DNA from: Gardnerella vaginalis
GTDB taxonomy: Bacteria > Actinomycetota > Actinomycetes > Actinomycetales > Bifidobacteriaceae
NCBI RefSeq assembly: GCF_001563665.1
Contig: NZ_KQ961872.1
Span: 107,398 to 139,703 of the forward strand
Length of the DNA: 32,306 bases
Direction of reading: 5' to 3'
Below are positions 19,242 through 27,950 of the stretch, piece by piece. The notes below the pieces were generated by a model that saw only the letters and a program-made list of their open reading frames with translations, did not search any database and was not told where the DNA came from. The stretch's first letter is position 1. The number at the start of each line of letters is the position of its first letter. A program made the translations under genes and the position numbers.

Positions 19242-20783
19242 TTACTTAGCCAATGAATCGAGCCAATTAGCTTTAAGCGAGCGCCAAATTGGGCCGCCCC
19301 ATTTTTCTTGCAACGCCGCTTCCAATGCTGCAGCAGGCTTGTACATCTTCTCATCGTGGCATTGAGGAGCAATAATTTGAATACCTACAGGCAAACCATC
19401 ATCGCTTAAGCCAGATGGAATACTCAATGCAGGAACGCCAGCCATGTTTGCAGGAATCGTAGCAATATCATTCATATACATTGAGAGCGGATCGTTCATC
19501 TTCTCGCCGAACTTAAATGCCGTTGTAGGGCTGGTTGGAGAAACGAGAACATCTACTTTATTAAACGCTTCTTCAAAATCGCGAATAATAAGAGTACGAA
19601 CCTTCTGTGCAGAACCATACCATGCATCGTAATATCCTGCAGAAAGAGCGTAAGTGCCGAGAATAATACGACGCTTTACTTCGTCACCAAAACCAGCTTC
19701 ACGAGTTGCTGCCATCATATTTGCAGCTGTTTGAGGCTTATCTGCCGGCGGCATTACGCGCAAACCGTAACGCATGCCATCATAACGAGCTAAGTTGGAG
19801 CTAACTTCTGAAGGCATAATAATGTAGTAAGCAGCCAAAGAGTAAGGGAAATGAGGGCAAGAAACTTCTGTTACTTCTGCTCCCATATCTTTAAGCAACT
19901 GAACAGCTTCATTAAAGCGCGCTTCAACGCCTGGCTGGAAACCGTCACCACTAAGTTCTTTAACAAGACCGACTTTCAAACCCTTCAAATCACGGCGAGC
20001 GCCCTCGCGTGCAGCCTGAGCCATTGGAGGAACAGGAGCAGGAATAGAAGTAGAATCACGTCTATCGTTTCCGCCAATAATCTCTTGCAAAAGTGCAGAA
20101 TCAAGAACTGTACGAGAAACAGGTCCAATCTGATCCAAGGAGCTTGCCATAGCAATAGCACCAAAACGGCTAACTCCACCATACGTTGGCTTTGCGCCGA
20201 CTGTTCCAGTTAAAGCACCTGGCTGACGAATTGAACCGCCAGTATCTGTACCTAAAGCAATAGGAGCTTCAAATGCTGCAACAGCAGCTGCAGAACCACC
20301 GCCAGAACCACCTGGAACGCGCTCAGTATCCCAAGGATTGCAAGTAGTTTGATAAGCAGAATGCTCAGTAGATGAGCCTTGAGCAAACTCATCCAAATTT
20401 GTCTTACCGAGAATTGGCATACCAGCTGCCTTTAATTTCTCGATAACAGTAGCATCGTAAGGAGGTATCCATCCTTCAAGAATCTTAGAAGCTGCAGTAG
20501 TAGGAATGCCCTTAGTAACAATCATATCTTTGATTGCAATTGGCACACCTGCAAGCTCAGGCAATCCTTCAGTTTCACCCTTTGCATTCTTTTTATCAAA
20601 AGCATCTGCTTGATCAAGCGCAACATCTGCAGAAACATGTAAAAATGCTTTGATTTCTGGCTCAGCTGATTCAATTACTTGCAAATGAGCTTCAACAAGC
20701 TCACGGCTAGAAACTTCTTTATTTTTCACTGCCTCAGCCATTTGAGCAGCAGAAAGCTTTACTAAATCTTGAGTATTAGTCAT
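19242..20783 (-). CDS. gatA: Asp-tRNA(Asn)/Glu-tRNA(Gln) amidotransferase subunit A
   Basis: 513 residues of the amidase-signature family. The catalytic Lys lies in [13 protein letters not shown]. The Gly/Ser-rich signature [13 protein letters not shown] and the later [14 protein letters not shown] supply the cis-Ser and nucleophile Ser. It frees ammonia from glutamine for GatB. The ATG at 20783 follows GGGGAGG, which overlaps the last codons of gatC; the spacing is 3 nt, so translation is coupled. Confidence 0.98.
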   Translation of the reverse strand: MTNTQDLVKLSAAQMAEAVKNKEVSSRELVEAHLQVIESAEPEIKAFLHVSADVALDQADAFDKKNAKGETEGLPELAGVPIAIKDMIVTKGIPTTAASKILEGWIPPYDATVIEKLKAAGMPILGKTNLDEFAQGSSTEHSAYQTTCNPWDTERVPGGSGGGSAAAVAAFEAPIALGTDTGGSIRQPGALTGTVGAKPTYGGVSRFGAIAMASSLDQIGPVSRTVLDSALLQEIIGGNDRRDSTSIPAPVPPMAQAAREGARRDLKGLKVGLVKELSGDGFQPGVEARFNEAVQLLKDMGAEVTEVSCPHFPYSLAAYYIIMPSEVSSNLARYDGMRYGLRVMPPADKPQTAANMMAATREAGFGDEVKRRIILGTYALSAGYYDAWYGSAQKVRTLIIRDFEEAFNKVDVLVSPTSPTTAFKFGEKMNDPLSMYMNDIATIPANMAGVPALSIPSGLSDDGLPVGIQIIAPQCHDEKMYKPAAALEAALQEKWGGPIWRSLKANWLDSLAK

Positions 20784-20786
20784 GCT

Positions 20787-21083
20787 TTATTCCTCCCCTA
20801 AAATGCGAGGTGCTACAAACATGCCGGACTCGCTTCTAGGAGCACCGGAAAGAGCTTCCTCTTGAGTCAAAGGTGTAGCAGGCTCATCTGGTCGCAAATA
20901 CGCTTCAAGAGGTACTGGATTTGCAGTAGGAGGCACATCTTCGCCAGCAACTTCCTGCACCTTATTTATAGATTCTGCAATGACGTTTAATTCGCCTTGC
21001 AAGCGGCTAATTTCTTCGTCGCTAAGCGCAATCTGGGAAAGAACACCCAGATGCTCAATTTCTTCTCGTGTGAATGTAGGCAT
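20787..21083 (-). CDS. gatC: Asp-tRNA(Asn)/Glu-tRNA(Gln) amidotransferase subunit C
   Basis: 98 residues with the GatC pattern: [21 protein letters not shown] at the N-terminus and the C-terminal [16 protein letters not shown] stretch. GatC wraps between GatA and GatB and holds the complex together. It is the first gene of gatCAB. Its ribosome site is weak (AAGG). No T-box or other riboswitch is evident upstream. Confidence 0.97.
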   Translation of the reverse strand: MPTFTREEIEHLGVLSQIALSDEEISRLQGELNVIAESINKVQEVAGEDVPPTANPVPLEAYLRPDEPATPLTQEEALSGAPRSESGMFVAPRILGEE

Positions 21084-21185
21084 AGCCTTAACTATATGTG
21101 TGATGCGTGACCTTTCGAAGCATAAAAATAATAAATAACAGCAATATTATTTATGATTTTCAACTCTTTAATTCTTCTGATTATT

Positions 21186-21220
21186 TTTGTTAAGTTTCTA
21201 ATTATGAAAAAGTATATATG
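21186..21220. repeat. 35-bp repeat, copy A, upstream of the ABC exporter genes
   Basis: Thirty-five bases beginning ttttgttaagtttctaatta are identical to 23953-23987 upstream of vaginolysin. Looser similarity (aataaaa, caaacaa, aatattgaaaat) continues about 60 bp further at both sites. It lies in the 390-bp spacer between the divergent gatC and ABC genes. Confidence 0.92.
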
Positions 21221-21276
21221 GTGAATAAAACCCAAACAATTTGATAGCAAAAACTACGAATATTGAAAATCAATGT

Positions 21277-21323
21277 GGACAACTATTTATAGTGCAATTT
21301 ATACCCCTACAAATCTGTATAAT
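21277..21323 (+). promoter_or_regulatory. Candidate promoter(s) of the ABC exporter operon
   Basis: Two possibilities lie downstream of repeat copy A. One is TGGACA (21277-21282), 17 nt, then TATACC (21300-21305). The other is a perfect TATAAT at 21318-21323, without a good -35. Either would leave a leader of 140-160 nt. The rest of the spacer to 21473 is AT-rich with no gene. Confidence 0.45.
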
Positions 21324-21473
21324 CAAATAAATATACGAGCATAAAAGCAAATATTTAAAGATAATGCGTGGCAATAAATTACAAAATAAAATTATTAAAT
21401 TCATTTTTAATAATTATTACAAAATATTATTTTCACCTTATGATTACAGCGATATTAACAGTATCATCTAATT

Positions 21474-22613
21474 ATGATAGAAATACAAAATATAACTAAG
21501 CTATATAATGAGAAATGTGCGTTAGACAATGTTTCTTTTGTAGCAAAAAATGGCAGAGTTACAGGATTAATAGGGCCTAATGGATCCGGAAAGTCAACGT
21601 TAATACGATGCGCATTGGGACTTACAAATTTAACCAGCGGAAAAGTTCTCTTTGATGGCGTGGTTTATAAGAATCTTCAATCTCCAATTGAAACAGTTGG
21701 TTCTGTATTAGATATGAAAATTGAGGATTACAGCAAAAGCGCGATTAGTTACCTTAATAGAATTGCGGAAACTTACGGTATAGAAAAAAGTCGCGTATTA
21801 GAAGTTATTAATCTTGCAGGAATTGCATATATAAAAAATATGAAAATTAGAGCAATGTCAACAGGCATGCGTAAACGTTTATCAGTTGCAATAGCCCTTC
21901 TAGCAGACCCTCACAATCTTATACTAGATGAACCTTTCCATGGTTTAGATTCTGATGGCATCAACTGGATGAGGGATTTGTGCAAATATTATGCAAAAAC
22001 AGGCGGATCTGTATTAGTAAGTTCAAACACAATAAGCGAAATTGCAAATGTAGCAGACGATATCGTAATCATCGCTCATGGAAATATCTTGCTACAAGAT
22101 AACGTGAGGAACTTTGCTGAAAACTACTCACACTATTCAGCAATTCGAGTTATTACACCAGAGCCTAAAAAGCTTCTTTATATTATGCAGTCTCAACATA
22201 GAGAGTGTACTGTTACTAGAGTTGATAACAAAAATGACGATATCCAAGAAGGTGTAGCTTTCATAATATGCAATGCAGATATTACAGCTTTATCTAGAAG
22301 TTTTGCTAATCAACAATTAATCACATATCAAATAAATAGTGAAAGTCCCTCTTTAGAAGCTGCATACATTTCTATTACTAAAAATCACATGCAATATGTT
22401 TCTATTCCTAAAAGTGAATACGAAAATATAGCAGGTAATGTTGGAAATCAACCTATATATCAACAGCCACAGTACATTCAGCAATACGAACAACAATACC
22501 AACAAGCGTTACAGCAACAGTATTCACAAGCACAGTACAATCCGCCGAAATCATATTCATCTCAACCATATTCGCAGCAATCGCAATATAACACTCAGGG
22601 AGAAGTACGATGA
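21474..22613 (+). CDS. ABC transporter ATP-binding protein with Gln-rich C-terminal tail
   Basis: 379 residues. A complete ATPase domain occupies residues 1-220: Walker A GPNGSGKST (about 34-42), the signature variant MSTGMRKRLSVA (LSGGQ position), Walker B LILDEPFHGLD, and an atypical H-loop region with Asn (SSNTISEIA) where His is usual (SSH type). It resembles BcrA/lantibiotic-type exporters. The last about 55 residues are a Gln/Tyr/Pro-rich tail (QQPQYIQQYEQQYQQAL), unusual for this family. The stop overlaps the permease ATG (ATGA). The start at 21474 lacks a clear ribosome site. The substrate is unknown. It sits just upstream of vaginolysin, but the toxin has its own Sec signal, so a direct export link is not required. 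Confidence 0.88.
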   Translation: MIEIQNITKLYNEKCALDNVSFVAKNGRVTGLIGPNGSGKSTLIRCALGLTNLTSGKVLFDGVVYKNLQSPIETVGSVLDMKIEDYSKSAISYLNRIAETYGIEKSRVLEVINLAGIAYIKNMKIRAMSTGMRKRLSVAIALLADPHNLILDEPFHGLDSDGINWMRDLCKYYAKTGGSVLVSSNTISEIANVADDIVIIAHGNILLQDNVRNFAENYSHYSAIRVITPEPKKLLYIMQSQHRECTVTRVDNKNDDIQEGVAFIICNADITALSRSFANQQLITYQINSESPSLEAAYISITKNHMQYVSIPKSEYENIAGNVGNQPIYQQPQYIQQYEQQYQQALQQQYSQAQYNPPKSYSSQPYSQQSQYNTQGEVR

Positions 22614-23728
22614 ATGCACAAACTATGAACCAAAATGCAATGAATATTAACCAAACGCAACCAGGAATGCAGACTTCTATATCTTCAAGAGGCATCACGC
22701 GCTACCATTTAACATTCTTTAACATACTTAAAGTTGAAATAATCAAACTATTATGCACGCAATTCACATGGTGGTGTACTGCATTATTTATACTGATTCC
22801 GTTAGCTTTAACATCATTTTTTTCATTTATCGTAAACGTATTTACAATGTACATAAATAAGGGCGATGGAATTTCATTATCATCAGTAATTTTTGAAGCA
22901 AATAGACAAAGTTGTTCAACGCGAAAGGAAAAAGTAAACGGCTTTTGGCGTTACTACAGCAATTGCAATATGGACCAGTACATCAATATCCTAAAAAATA
23001 CTATTTCCGGAGTGTATATAATTATATCGCTGTCTGCAGTAGTAGTTTCTATTGCCTTCGCAGCAATTGCAGCATCTCGCGATCGCGAAAAAGAAATACT
23101 AAGCGGATTAGCTGTTGCTGTTCCGAAACGTGATTCCCTTATATTTGCAAAATTAGTTGCCGTAGTACTGTACGTATTTGTCATACAGATAATTTCTATG
23201 ATCCCAGTAGGCGTAATATCTGCAATGACACTTTCAAGATATTACGTTACAAGCAGACTCGGTAGTCAAAATCCTTTCAACACATCTATTACAATTGTAT
23301 TTCTTTCAGCAATATGCATGGCTTTATTTGCAATTATGGGTTACGGATTGGGGCTTATATTTAAGTCTTCAAGAATCATTACACCAGTATTTATAATCCC
23401 GCAAGCTTTAATACAAATGATAGTATCTTTTTATTTAACACTTTATGTTATTACCATGATTCAAGGTGAAAAGCTTGAAACATTCTTAAACCCTTATGCT
23501 CCGCAAAACCCACTTCACGAGCCTATCTTCAAAACAATAGTTAATTTAATAGGTATGATTCCGTTAAACGCTGCAAATAATTTTATATCTGCAGTGGCAC
23601 TTCATACGACAGAATCAAATATTTATATTCCGAACGCTGGTTTATCATTCGTTTCTTTAATTGCTTGGGCAGCAATTTTATACGGCATCGGACACACTAT
23701 AGAAAGAATGAGAAGTATCGTAAAATAA
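22610..23728 (+). CDS. ABC transporter permease
   Basis: 372 residues with about six hydrophobic segments (for example WWCTALFILIPLALTSFF, GVYIIISLSAVVVSIAFAAI, LVAVVLYVFVIQIISMIPV, SLIAWAAILYGIGHTI). This is the ABC-2 type organisation seen in peptide or antibiotic exporters. A large extracytoplasmic loop follows the first membrane segment. The N-terminal 28 residues are Gln/Asn/Met-rich and echo the Gln-rich tail of its ATPase partner. It overlaps the ATPase gene by 4 nt, so the two form one transporter. A terminator follows. The substrate is unknown. Confidence 0.85.
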   Translation: MNAQTMNQNAMNINQTQPGMQTSISSRGITRYHLTFFNILKVEIIKLLCTQFTWWCTALFILIPLALTSFFSFIVNVFTMYINKGDGISLSSVIFEANRQSCSTRKEKVNGFWRYYSNCNMDQYINILKNTISGVYIIISLSAVVVSIAFAAIAASRDREKEILSGLAVAVPKRDSLIFAKLVAVVLYVFVIQIISMIPVGVISAMTLSRYYVTSRLGSQNPFNTSITIVFLSAICMALFAIMGYGLGLIFKSSRIITPVFIIPQALIQMIVSFYLTLYVITMIQGEKLETFLNPYAPQNPLHEPIFKTIVNLIGMIPLNAANNFISAVALHTTESNIYIPNAGLSFVSLIAWAAILYGIGHTIERMRSIVK

Positions 23729-23780
23729 CACAAAACCAGTTTTAGTATTTCAGCTGTTTTTGTTTTATAAGCATGCTAAG

Positions 23781-23814
23781 AAAACGCTTGCACTTTATTG
23801 TGCGAGCGTTTTTT
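23781..23814 (+). terminator. Rho-independent terminator after the ABC exporter operon
   Basis: aaaacgcttgcac pairs with gtgcgagcgtttt (one G-U) around tttatt and continues into a T-run. It lies about 50 bp after the permease stop. Confidence 0.92.
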
Positions 23815-23952
23815 AATGCCAGACACCTAGCTGCGCTCGCAGGAGCTTATACGAATGCAATCACTGACACTAATACAATCACCCATACGGATACAATCGT
23901 TGCACTTGCAAAAAATTTACGCGTTACACAATTTTGCAATTTAGCATGATTA

Positions 23953-23987
23953 TTTTGTTAAGTTTCTAATTATGAAAAAGTATATAT
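23953..23987. repeat. 35-bp repeat, copy B, upstream of vaginolysin
   Basis: Identical to 21186-21220. It lies in a 717-bp spacer (23729-24445). The first part of that spacer has the exporter terminator and short 'atacaatca'-like repeats (about 23860-23900); the rest is AT-rich with no gene. Confidence 0.92.
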
Positions 23988-24134
23988 AACAAATAAAAAA
24001 CAAACATTTAAATAATGAAAAAGTAAATATTGAAAATTTGACTATGAATAAATATTCAATAGATTTAATATATACGCAATTTTAATAGATTGAATTAAGC
24101 TGAATTAAATATTGCGAAAAGTAAAATCGGAATG

Positions 24135-24187
24135 TTTTCTAAGCAAATGTTTAAGATTAGTAACAAATGTTGTTAATCTTTAGAAAA
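24135..24187. promoter_or_regulatory. Nested inverted repeats upstream of vaginolysin
   Basis: An outer pair ttttctaa (24135-24142) / ttagaaaa (24180-24187) encloses an inner pair aagatta (24153-24159) / taatctt (24174-24180). It lies about 260 bp upstream of the toxin start. It could be an operator or a cruciform; no direct evidence of function. Confidence 0.45.
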
Positions 24188-24305
24188 ATATCTAAATACG
24201 ACTGTCAACACGCCAATAACGACAATATAAATAACGCAAAATAATTCATTTATCAACGTTTTAAAATATAAACTTTAGTTAAAAAGAAATTTTCTGCAAT
24301 AAAAG

Positions 24306-24334
24306 TTGTAACAAATGAATAAATAGCATAATAT
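24306..24334 (+). promoter_or_regulatory. Weak candidate promoter of vaginolysin
   Basis: TTGTAA (24306-24311), 17 nt, then TAATAT (24329-24334), each four of six to consensus. It would give a leader of about 105 nt before the ATG at 24446. AT-rich DNA makes chance matches common. Confidence 0.3.
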
Positions 24335-24445
24335 ACAAAATGAAATATTTGTGAATTGCACATTAAAAACTATGCCAAAAGCAAAGAAGCGAAATTGACA
24401 AATGTTTCAAAAACCAATTATCTACAATCTAACGAAGGTTCGAAT

Positions 24446-25990
24446 ATGGTGAACTCAAAGTTCTATCGCAGTGTAGCGATGATGTTGCTCGCAGGAGCAA
24501 CAATTATCCCACAGGGCTTGGCTCTTCCAGCAATGGCAGCTCCAGCCGAGACCCCAGAAAATGATTCTTGCGCAGTCAAAAAAGACGCCTTGAATGATTA
24601 CCTTTGGGATCTGAAATACGATAAAACTAATATTCTAGCGCGTCACGGTGAATCAATTGACAATAAATTCTCAAGCGATAGCTTCGACAAAGGCGGAGAA
24701 TTTATTGTTGTTGAACATCAAAAGAAGAACATCACAAATACTACTTCTAATTTGTCGGTGACTTCTGCAAATAATGCTCGCGTATACCCAGGTGCTTTAT
24801 TCCGCGCTGACCAGAATTTGATGGACAACGTGCCAACCTTAATCTCAGCAAATCGTGGCCCATTGACCTTAAGCGTTGATTTGCCAGGATTCCATGACGG
24901 AGAAAGCGTTGCAACAGTAAAGCGCCCAACCAAGAGCACTGTGACTTCAGCAGTAAACGACCTTGTATATAAGTGGAATGCTCAATACGCAGCAAGCCAT
25001 CAAGTTGCAGCAAAAATGCAATATGACTCTGCAAGCGCACAAAGCATGAATCAACTTAAAGCAAAGTTCGGTGCTGATTTCGCAAAGATTGGCGTACCTC
25101 TGAAGATTGATTTTGATGCTGTACATAGAGGTGAAAAGCAAACTCAAATTGTAAACTTCAAGCAAACTTACTACAACGTAAGCGTAGATGCTCCAGATAG
25201 CCCATCTGATTTCTTCGCACCATGCACAAGCGCAGAAAGCTTAAAGAGACGCGGTATTGACGAGAAGCATCCACCAGTATACGTTTCTAACGTTGCTTAC
25301 GGTCGTTCAATGTACGTAAAGTTTGACACTCGCAGCAAGAGCACTGACTTCCAAGCTGCAGTAGAAGCTGCTATTAAGGGCGTTGAAATTAAGCCAAATA
25401 CTGAATTCCATCGCATTCTTCAAAAGACTTCTGTAACTGCAGTAATTCTTGGAGGTAGCGCAGACGGCGCAGCTAAGGTTATCACTGGAAACATTGATAC
25501 ACTTAAGGCTTTGATTCAGGAAGGTGCAAACCTGAGCACATCTAGCCCAGCAGTGCCAATTGCATACACTACTTCTTTCGTAAAAGATAACGAAGTAGCT
25601 ACACTCCAATCCAACAGTGACTACATTGAAACGAAAGTTTCCTCTTACCGCGATGGTTATCTTACATTAGATCACCGTGGAGCTTACGTAGCTCGCTATT
25701 ACATCTACTGGGACGAATATGGAACTGAAGTTGACGGCACACCGTACGTGCGTTCACGCGCTTGGGAAGGCAACGGAAAGTATCGTACTGCTCACTTCAA
25801 CACCACTATTCAGTTCAAGGGCAATGTACGCAATCTTAGAATCAAGCTTGTAGAGAAAACCGGCTTGCTCTGGGAACCATGGCGCACCGTGTACAACCGT
25901 TCCGATTTGCCGCTCGTTCGTCAGCGCACAATCAAGAACTGGGGTACTACATTGTGGCCACGCGTTGCAGAAACCGTGAAAAACGACTGA
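24446..25990 (+). CDS. vly: Vaginolysin, cholesterol-dependent cytolysin
   Basis: 514 residues, against 516 for the described protein. A Sec signal peptide runs MVNSKFYRSVAMMLLAGATI through AMA, with a likely cut before Ala-Pro. The pore-forming core follows and ends in the domain 4 undecapeptide EKTGLLWEPWR (470-480) and the cholesterol-sensing Thr502-Leu503 pair in WGTTLW. A YIY-x14-RS pattern (Tyr419, Tyr421, Arg436-Ser437) matches the CD59-binding motif of the intermedilysin/vaginolysin/lectinolysin group. The secreted monomer binds human CD59 and cholesterol, oligomerises and lyses host cells. The usual ECTGLAWEWWR is altered: no Cys, and Pro in place of the second-last Trp. Published vaginolysin reads EKTGLVWEPWR, so Leu475 is a variant. 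The ATG at 24446 has GAAGG. A frame back to a TTG at 24356 would put 30 residues before the signal peptide. Confidence 0.97.
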   Translation: MVNSKFYRSVAMMLLAGATIIPQGLALPAMAAPAETPENDSCAVKKDALNDYLWDLKYDKTNILARHGESIDNKFSSDSFDKGGEFIVVEHQKKNITNTTSNLSVTSANNARVYPGALFRADQNLMDNVPTLISANRGPLTLSVDLPGFHDGESVATVKRPTKSTVTSAVNDLVYKWNAQYAASHQVAAKMQYDSASAQSMNQLKAKFGADFAKIGVPLKIDFDAVHRGEKQTQIVNFKQTYYNVSVDAPDSPSDFFAPCTSAESLKRRGIDEKHPPVYVSNVAYGRSMYVKFDTRSKSTDFQAAVEAAIKGVEIKPNTEFHRILQKTSVTAVILGGSADGAAKVITGNIDTLKALIQEGANLSTSSPAVPIAYTTSFVKDNEVATLQSNSDYIETKVSSYRDGYLTLDHRGAYVARYYIYWDEYGTEVDGTPYVRSRAWEGNGKYRTAHFNTTIQFKGNVRNLRIKLVEKTGLLWEPWRTVYNRSDLPLVRQRTIKNWGTTLWPRVAETVKND

Positions 25991-26061
25991 TTTATATCCT
26001 AAGAAGTTGCAGTTAGAACTGTAAAGTAGATAGATATAAGTTAATAATAATTGAATATTAC

Positions 26062-26103
26062 TTAAGGGCTTTGTCTTGTGTATAAACTTGATAAAGCCCT
26101 TAA
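26062..26103. terminator. Terminator-like hairpin between vaginolysin and the Fic gene
   Basis: ttaagggcttt (26062-26072) pairs perfectly with aaagcccttaa (26093-26103) around a 20-nt loop. The U-runs are poor on both sides, so termination strength is uncertain, but the position between convergent genes fits. Confidence 0.65.
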
Positions 26104-26173
26104 TTATTAAACACTTAACTATTAAGCATCTAACTATAAGCATTTAACTATAAAAACCTTAACTATAAAACAT
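26100..26173. repeat. 15-bp imperfect tandem repeat, about five units
   Basis: Units of the form ttaactataaaacat (14-15 bp) repeat five times with drift between vaginolysin and the Fic gene. They are noncoding and of unknown role. Confidence 0.75.
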
Positions 26174-26218
26174 TGGAAAATCGCATGTTTTAGCATTAAC
26201 ATTCTCAAACATAGCTTT

Positions 26219-27529
26219 TCAGACAAACATTTCATTCGCTTTTTTAGAAAGCTCATACCGAATAGGGCGTTCACCAATAGAATCAACCATTTCAAGCTCA
26301 ACCAAACCATTAAGCGCGCTCACAATCTTTCTCTCACCAATCTGCTCACCAATTGCGTTTCCAACATATTCGCTTAATTGCTTGCGAGTCATTGGAGTTG
26401 GATTATACGAAAAAAGCTTATTTTGCAACAAAATTGTCATAACTTCGCGCTGCACTTTAGAAATCGCTGTTTTTTTAGAAAACTCGAATAGCTTATCCAT
26501 GCAGTAAATAATCTGTTTTAATTGCACACTAATATTGTCAAATACTTCGTTCTGCGCTTTTTTAATATATTGCAACATTGTGCAGCAAAACATAGTTAAA
26601 TCATTGCAATTAAACAGCTCCTGAGCTTTAGAAAAAGCAGCATAGTATCCAGATTTTTCTGCATAAATTATGGAGCTTAAACTCAAAATTGTTGGCATCG
26701 AAAGCTGCTCATGCAATTGCAAAGCAAGCAAAAACCGCCCAGTTCTGCCGTTCCCATCATAAAATGGGTGCACGCTCTCAAAAGCATAGTGGCACATGCA
26801 CGCCTTAATAAGAGTTGGAACTTCGTTGCTATTCATCAAACTCAACATCTGCGTTAAATGATCTTGAATTTCCGCTTCCGTTGCATCGCCATCGTGCACT
26901 ACATTATTTGCACCATCACGAATACTTACTTTTTTCTTCCTAAAAATCTCACCATCTGGAATATCGCCTGATTCTAATTCACCCTGCATAATACTGTTGT
27001 AGATTTTTCGTATATCTTGCAATGTTTGCGGAATTGAAGTGCTACTCTCCTTTGAATCCGCAACTGACTCTACATTCAAATCCGCAACAGATTCCGCAAC
27101 AGACTTTTCTTTAGAATCTGCAAGCTCAAGAAAAAGCTTAGTAAATTCACTAAAACGCGTATGCTTATTCTGCTCACTCGCAGCATCAAGTGCTTTGGAA
27201 AGCTCTTTTCTTGTACTATGAACGCCTTCAATAATGTTGGTATTTTGCACTTCTTTTGCAATAAGTTGCATTAAATACTCGCGCTGAGCAAACCGCGGTA
27301 ACTCATTCCACGCTTTTTCAACCGCTTTTTCAGCATACGCAATATCATTCATGTGCGTTACAAGATCCGTTACGCACGTTGCAAAAATTTCATGACTATC
27401 AAATACGATTCCGGAACGATACGTAGCAGGATTATCAATGCGCAATCGATATTCTTCTTCCGCAATATCACAAGGTTTTGCATTACTTTTAGACATTGCA
27501 ACTATCTTGCGTATTGTTTTGTAATCCAT
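26219..27529 (-). CDS. Fic family protein (probable AMP-transferase) with C-terminal winged helix
   Basis: 436 residues. The Fic active-site motif is intact: HPFYDGNGRTGR at 254-265 (catalytic His254, anion-binding GNGR). An N-terminal TNIIEG at 97-102 matches the inhibitory (S/T)xxxE(G/N) motif of class II Fic proteins, whose Glu blocks ATP until relieved. The C-terminal about 80 residues (TRKQLSEYVGNAIGE, LNGLVELEMV) look like a winged helix that could bind DNA. A low-complexity Ser/Glu/Val insert lies at about 140-165. Fic proteins usually add AMP to Tyr/Thr/Ser of targets such as gyrase, but the target here is unknown. The ATG at 27529 follows GGAG at 8 nt. It is convergent with vaginolysin. 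Confidence 0.93.
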   Translation of the reverse strand: MDYKTIRKIVAMSKSNAKPCDIAEEEYRLRIDNPATYRSGIVFDSHEIFATCVTDLVTHMNDIAYAEKAVEKAWNELPRFAQREYLMQLIAKEVQNTNIIEGVHSTRKELSKALDAASEQNKHTRFSEFTKLFLELADSKEKSVAESVADLNVESVADSKESSTSIPQTLQDIRKIYNSIMQGELESGDIPDGEIFRKKKVSIRDGANNVVHDGDATEAEIQDHLTQMLSLMNSNEVPTLIKACMCHYAFESVHPFYDGNGRTGRFLLALQLHEQLSMPTILSLSSIIYAEKSGYYAAFSKAQELFNCNDLTMFCCTMLQYIKKAQNEVFDNISVQLKQIIYCMDKLFEFSKKTAISKVQREVMTILLQNKLFSYNPTPMTRKQLSEYVGNAIGEQIGERKIVSALNGLVELEMVDSIGERPIRYELSKKANEMFV

Positions 27530-27544
27530 AATGCAGCTCCATTC

Positions 27545-27580
27545 ACATTATTGCGTTTACATTATTGCGTTTACGTTATT
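27545..27580. repeat. 14-bp tandem repeat upstream of the Fic gene
   Basis: Two exact copies of acattattgcgttt (27545-27558 and 27559-27572) are followed by a partial third (acgttatt). They lie 15-50 bp upstream of the Fic start, where a promoter would be. Confidence 0.75.
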
Positions 27581-27701
27581 AAAGATTTTGTAGTATTGGC
27601 TTGCAATATTTTTGTTTTCGCCATTTTGTTTGCGCCATTTGGCTTATACACAAATAACGCATTTATTACAAAATGATTGCATAGCTAATGTAAAAATCTA
27701 T

Positions 27702-27806
27702 TCTATACCGACATTTTGGCAAAATGAAGGCATAGAGAGCAAAAAACATTCGTCTATACCGACATTTTCGCAAAAACGCACTATAGAAAAACATTTCTGC
27801 AAAAAC
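27702..27806. repeat. Interspersed tctataccgacatttt-type repeat, three copies
   Basis: tctataccgacatttt followed by ggcaaaa (27702-27724) or cgcaaaa (27753-27775), with a degenerate third copy at 27781-27806 (ctatag...catttctgcaaaa). The first copy includes the palindrome cattttg-g-caaaatg. Spacing is uneven (51 then about 28 bp), so it is not a CRISPR array. It looks like a small palindromic intergenic repeat family. It fills most of the gene-free stretch 27530-27950. Confidence 0.6.
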
Positions 27807-27814
27807 AAACGTCA

Positions 27815-27835
27815 AGCCACTCGTTTCGGCGTAAC
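27815..27835. repeat. 21-bp direct repeat, left copy
   Basis: Twenty-one bases starting agccactcgtttcggcg are identical to 29706-29726, where they form the last codons and stop of higA. Together they bracket the HTH-Fic gene and higBA (about 1.9 kb). Confidence 0.92.
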
Positions 27836-27867
27836 ATGATTTACGCGTTTTAATGCCAAGCAAATCC

Positions 27868-27906
27868 CACTTCGCAAATTTGAAAATTTTTTAATTTTGC
27901 GAAGTG
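27868..27906 (-). terminator. Terminator after the HTH-Fic gene
   Basis: cacttcgcaaa (27868-27878) pairs perfectly with tttgcgaagtg (27896-27906) around a 17-nt AT-rich loop, 45 bp after the stop at 27951. The downstream U-run in the gene direction is short. Confidence 0.6.
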
Positions 27907-27950
27907 AGGTGATATTCACACGAGCCTCAAAACGCAATAAACAGAACGCG

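Noticed and set aside
21084..21473. T-box or other riboswitch before gatC or the exporter
   Set aside because: No specifier or antiterminator-like structure was found; only AT-rich DNA, a repeat and promoter-like hexamers.
24356..24445. N-terminal extension of vaginolysin from a TTG
   Set aside because: It would place 30 residues ahead of a clear signal peptide; the ATG at 24446 has a ribosome site and gives the known length.
24718..25165. Open frames opposite vaginolysin
   Set aside because: They are antisense shadows of a strongly recognised gene with no family likeness.
27702..27806. Possible CRISPR array
   Set aside because: Only three diverged copies with uneven spacing and no cas genes.
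27612..27863. Small open frames on both strands between the Fic genes
   Set aside because: They consist of the intergenic repeat and the 21-bp repeat; no ribosome site or recognisable domain.
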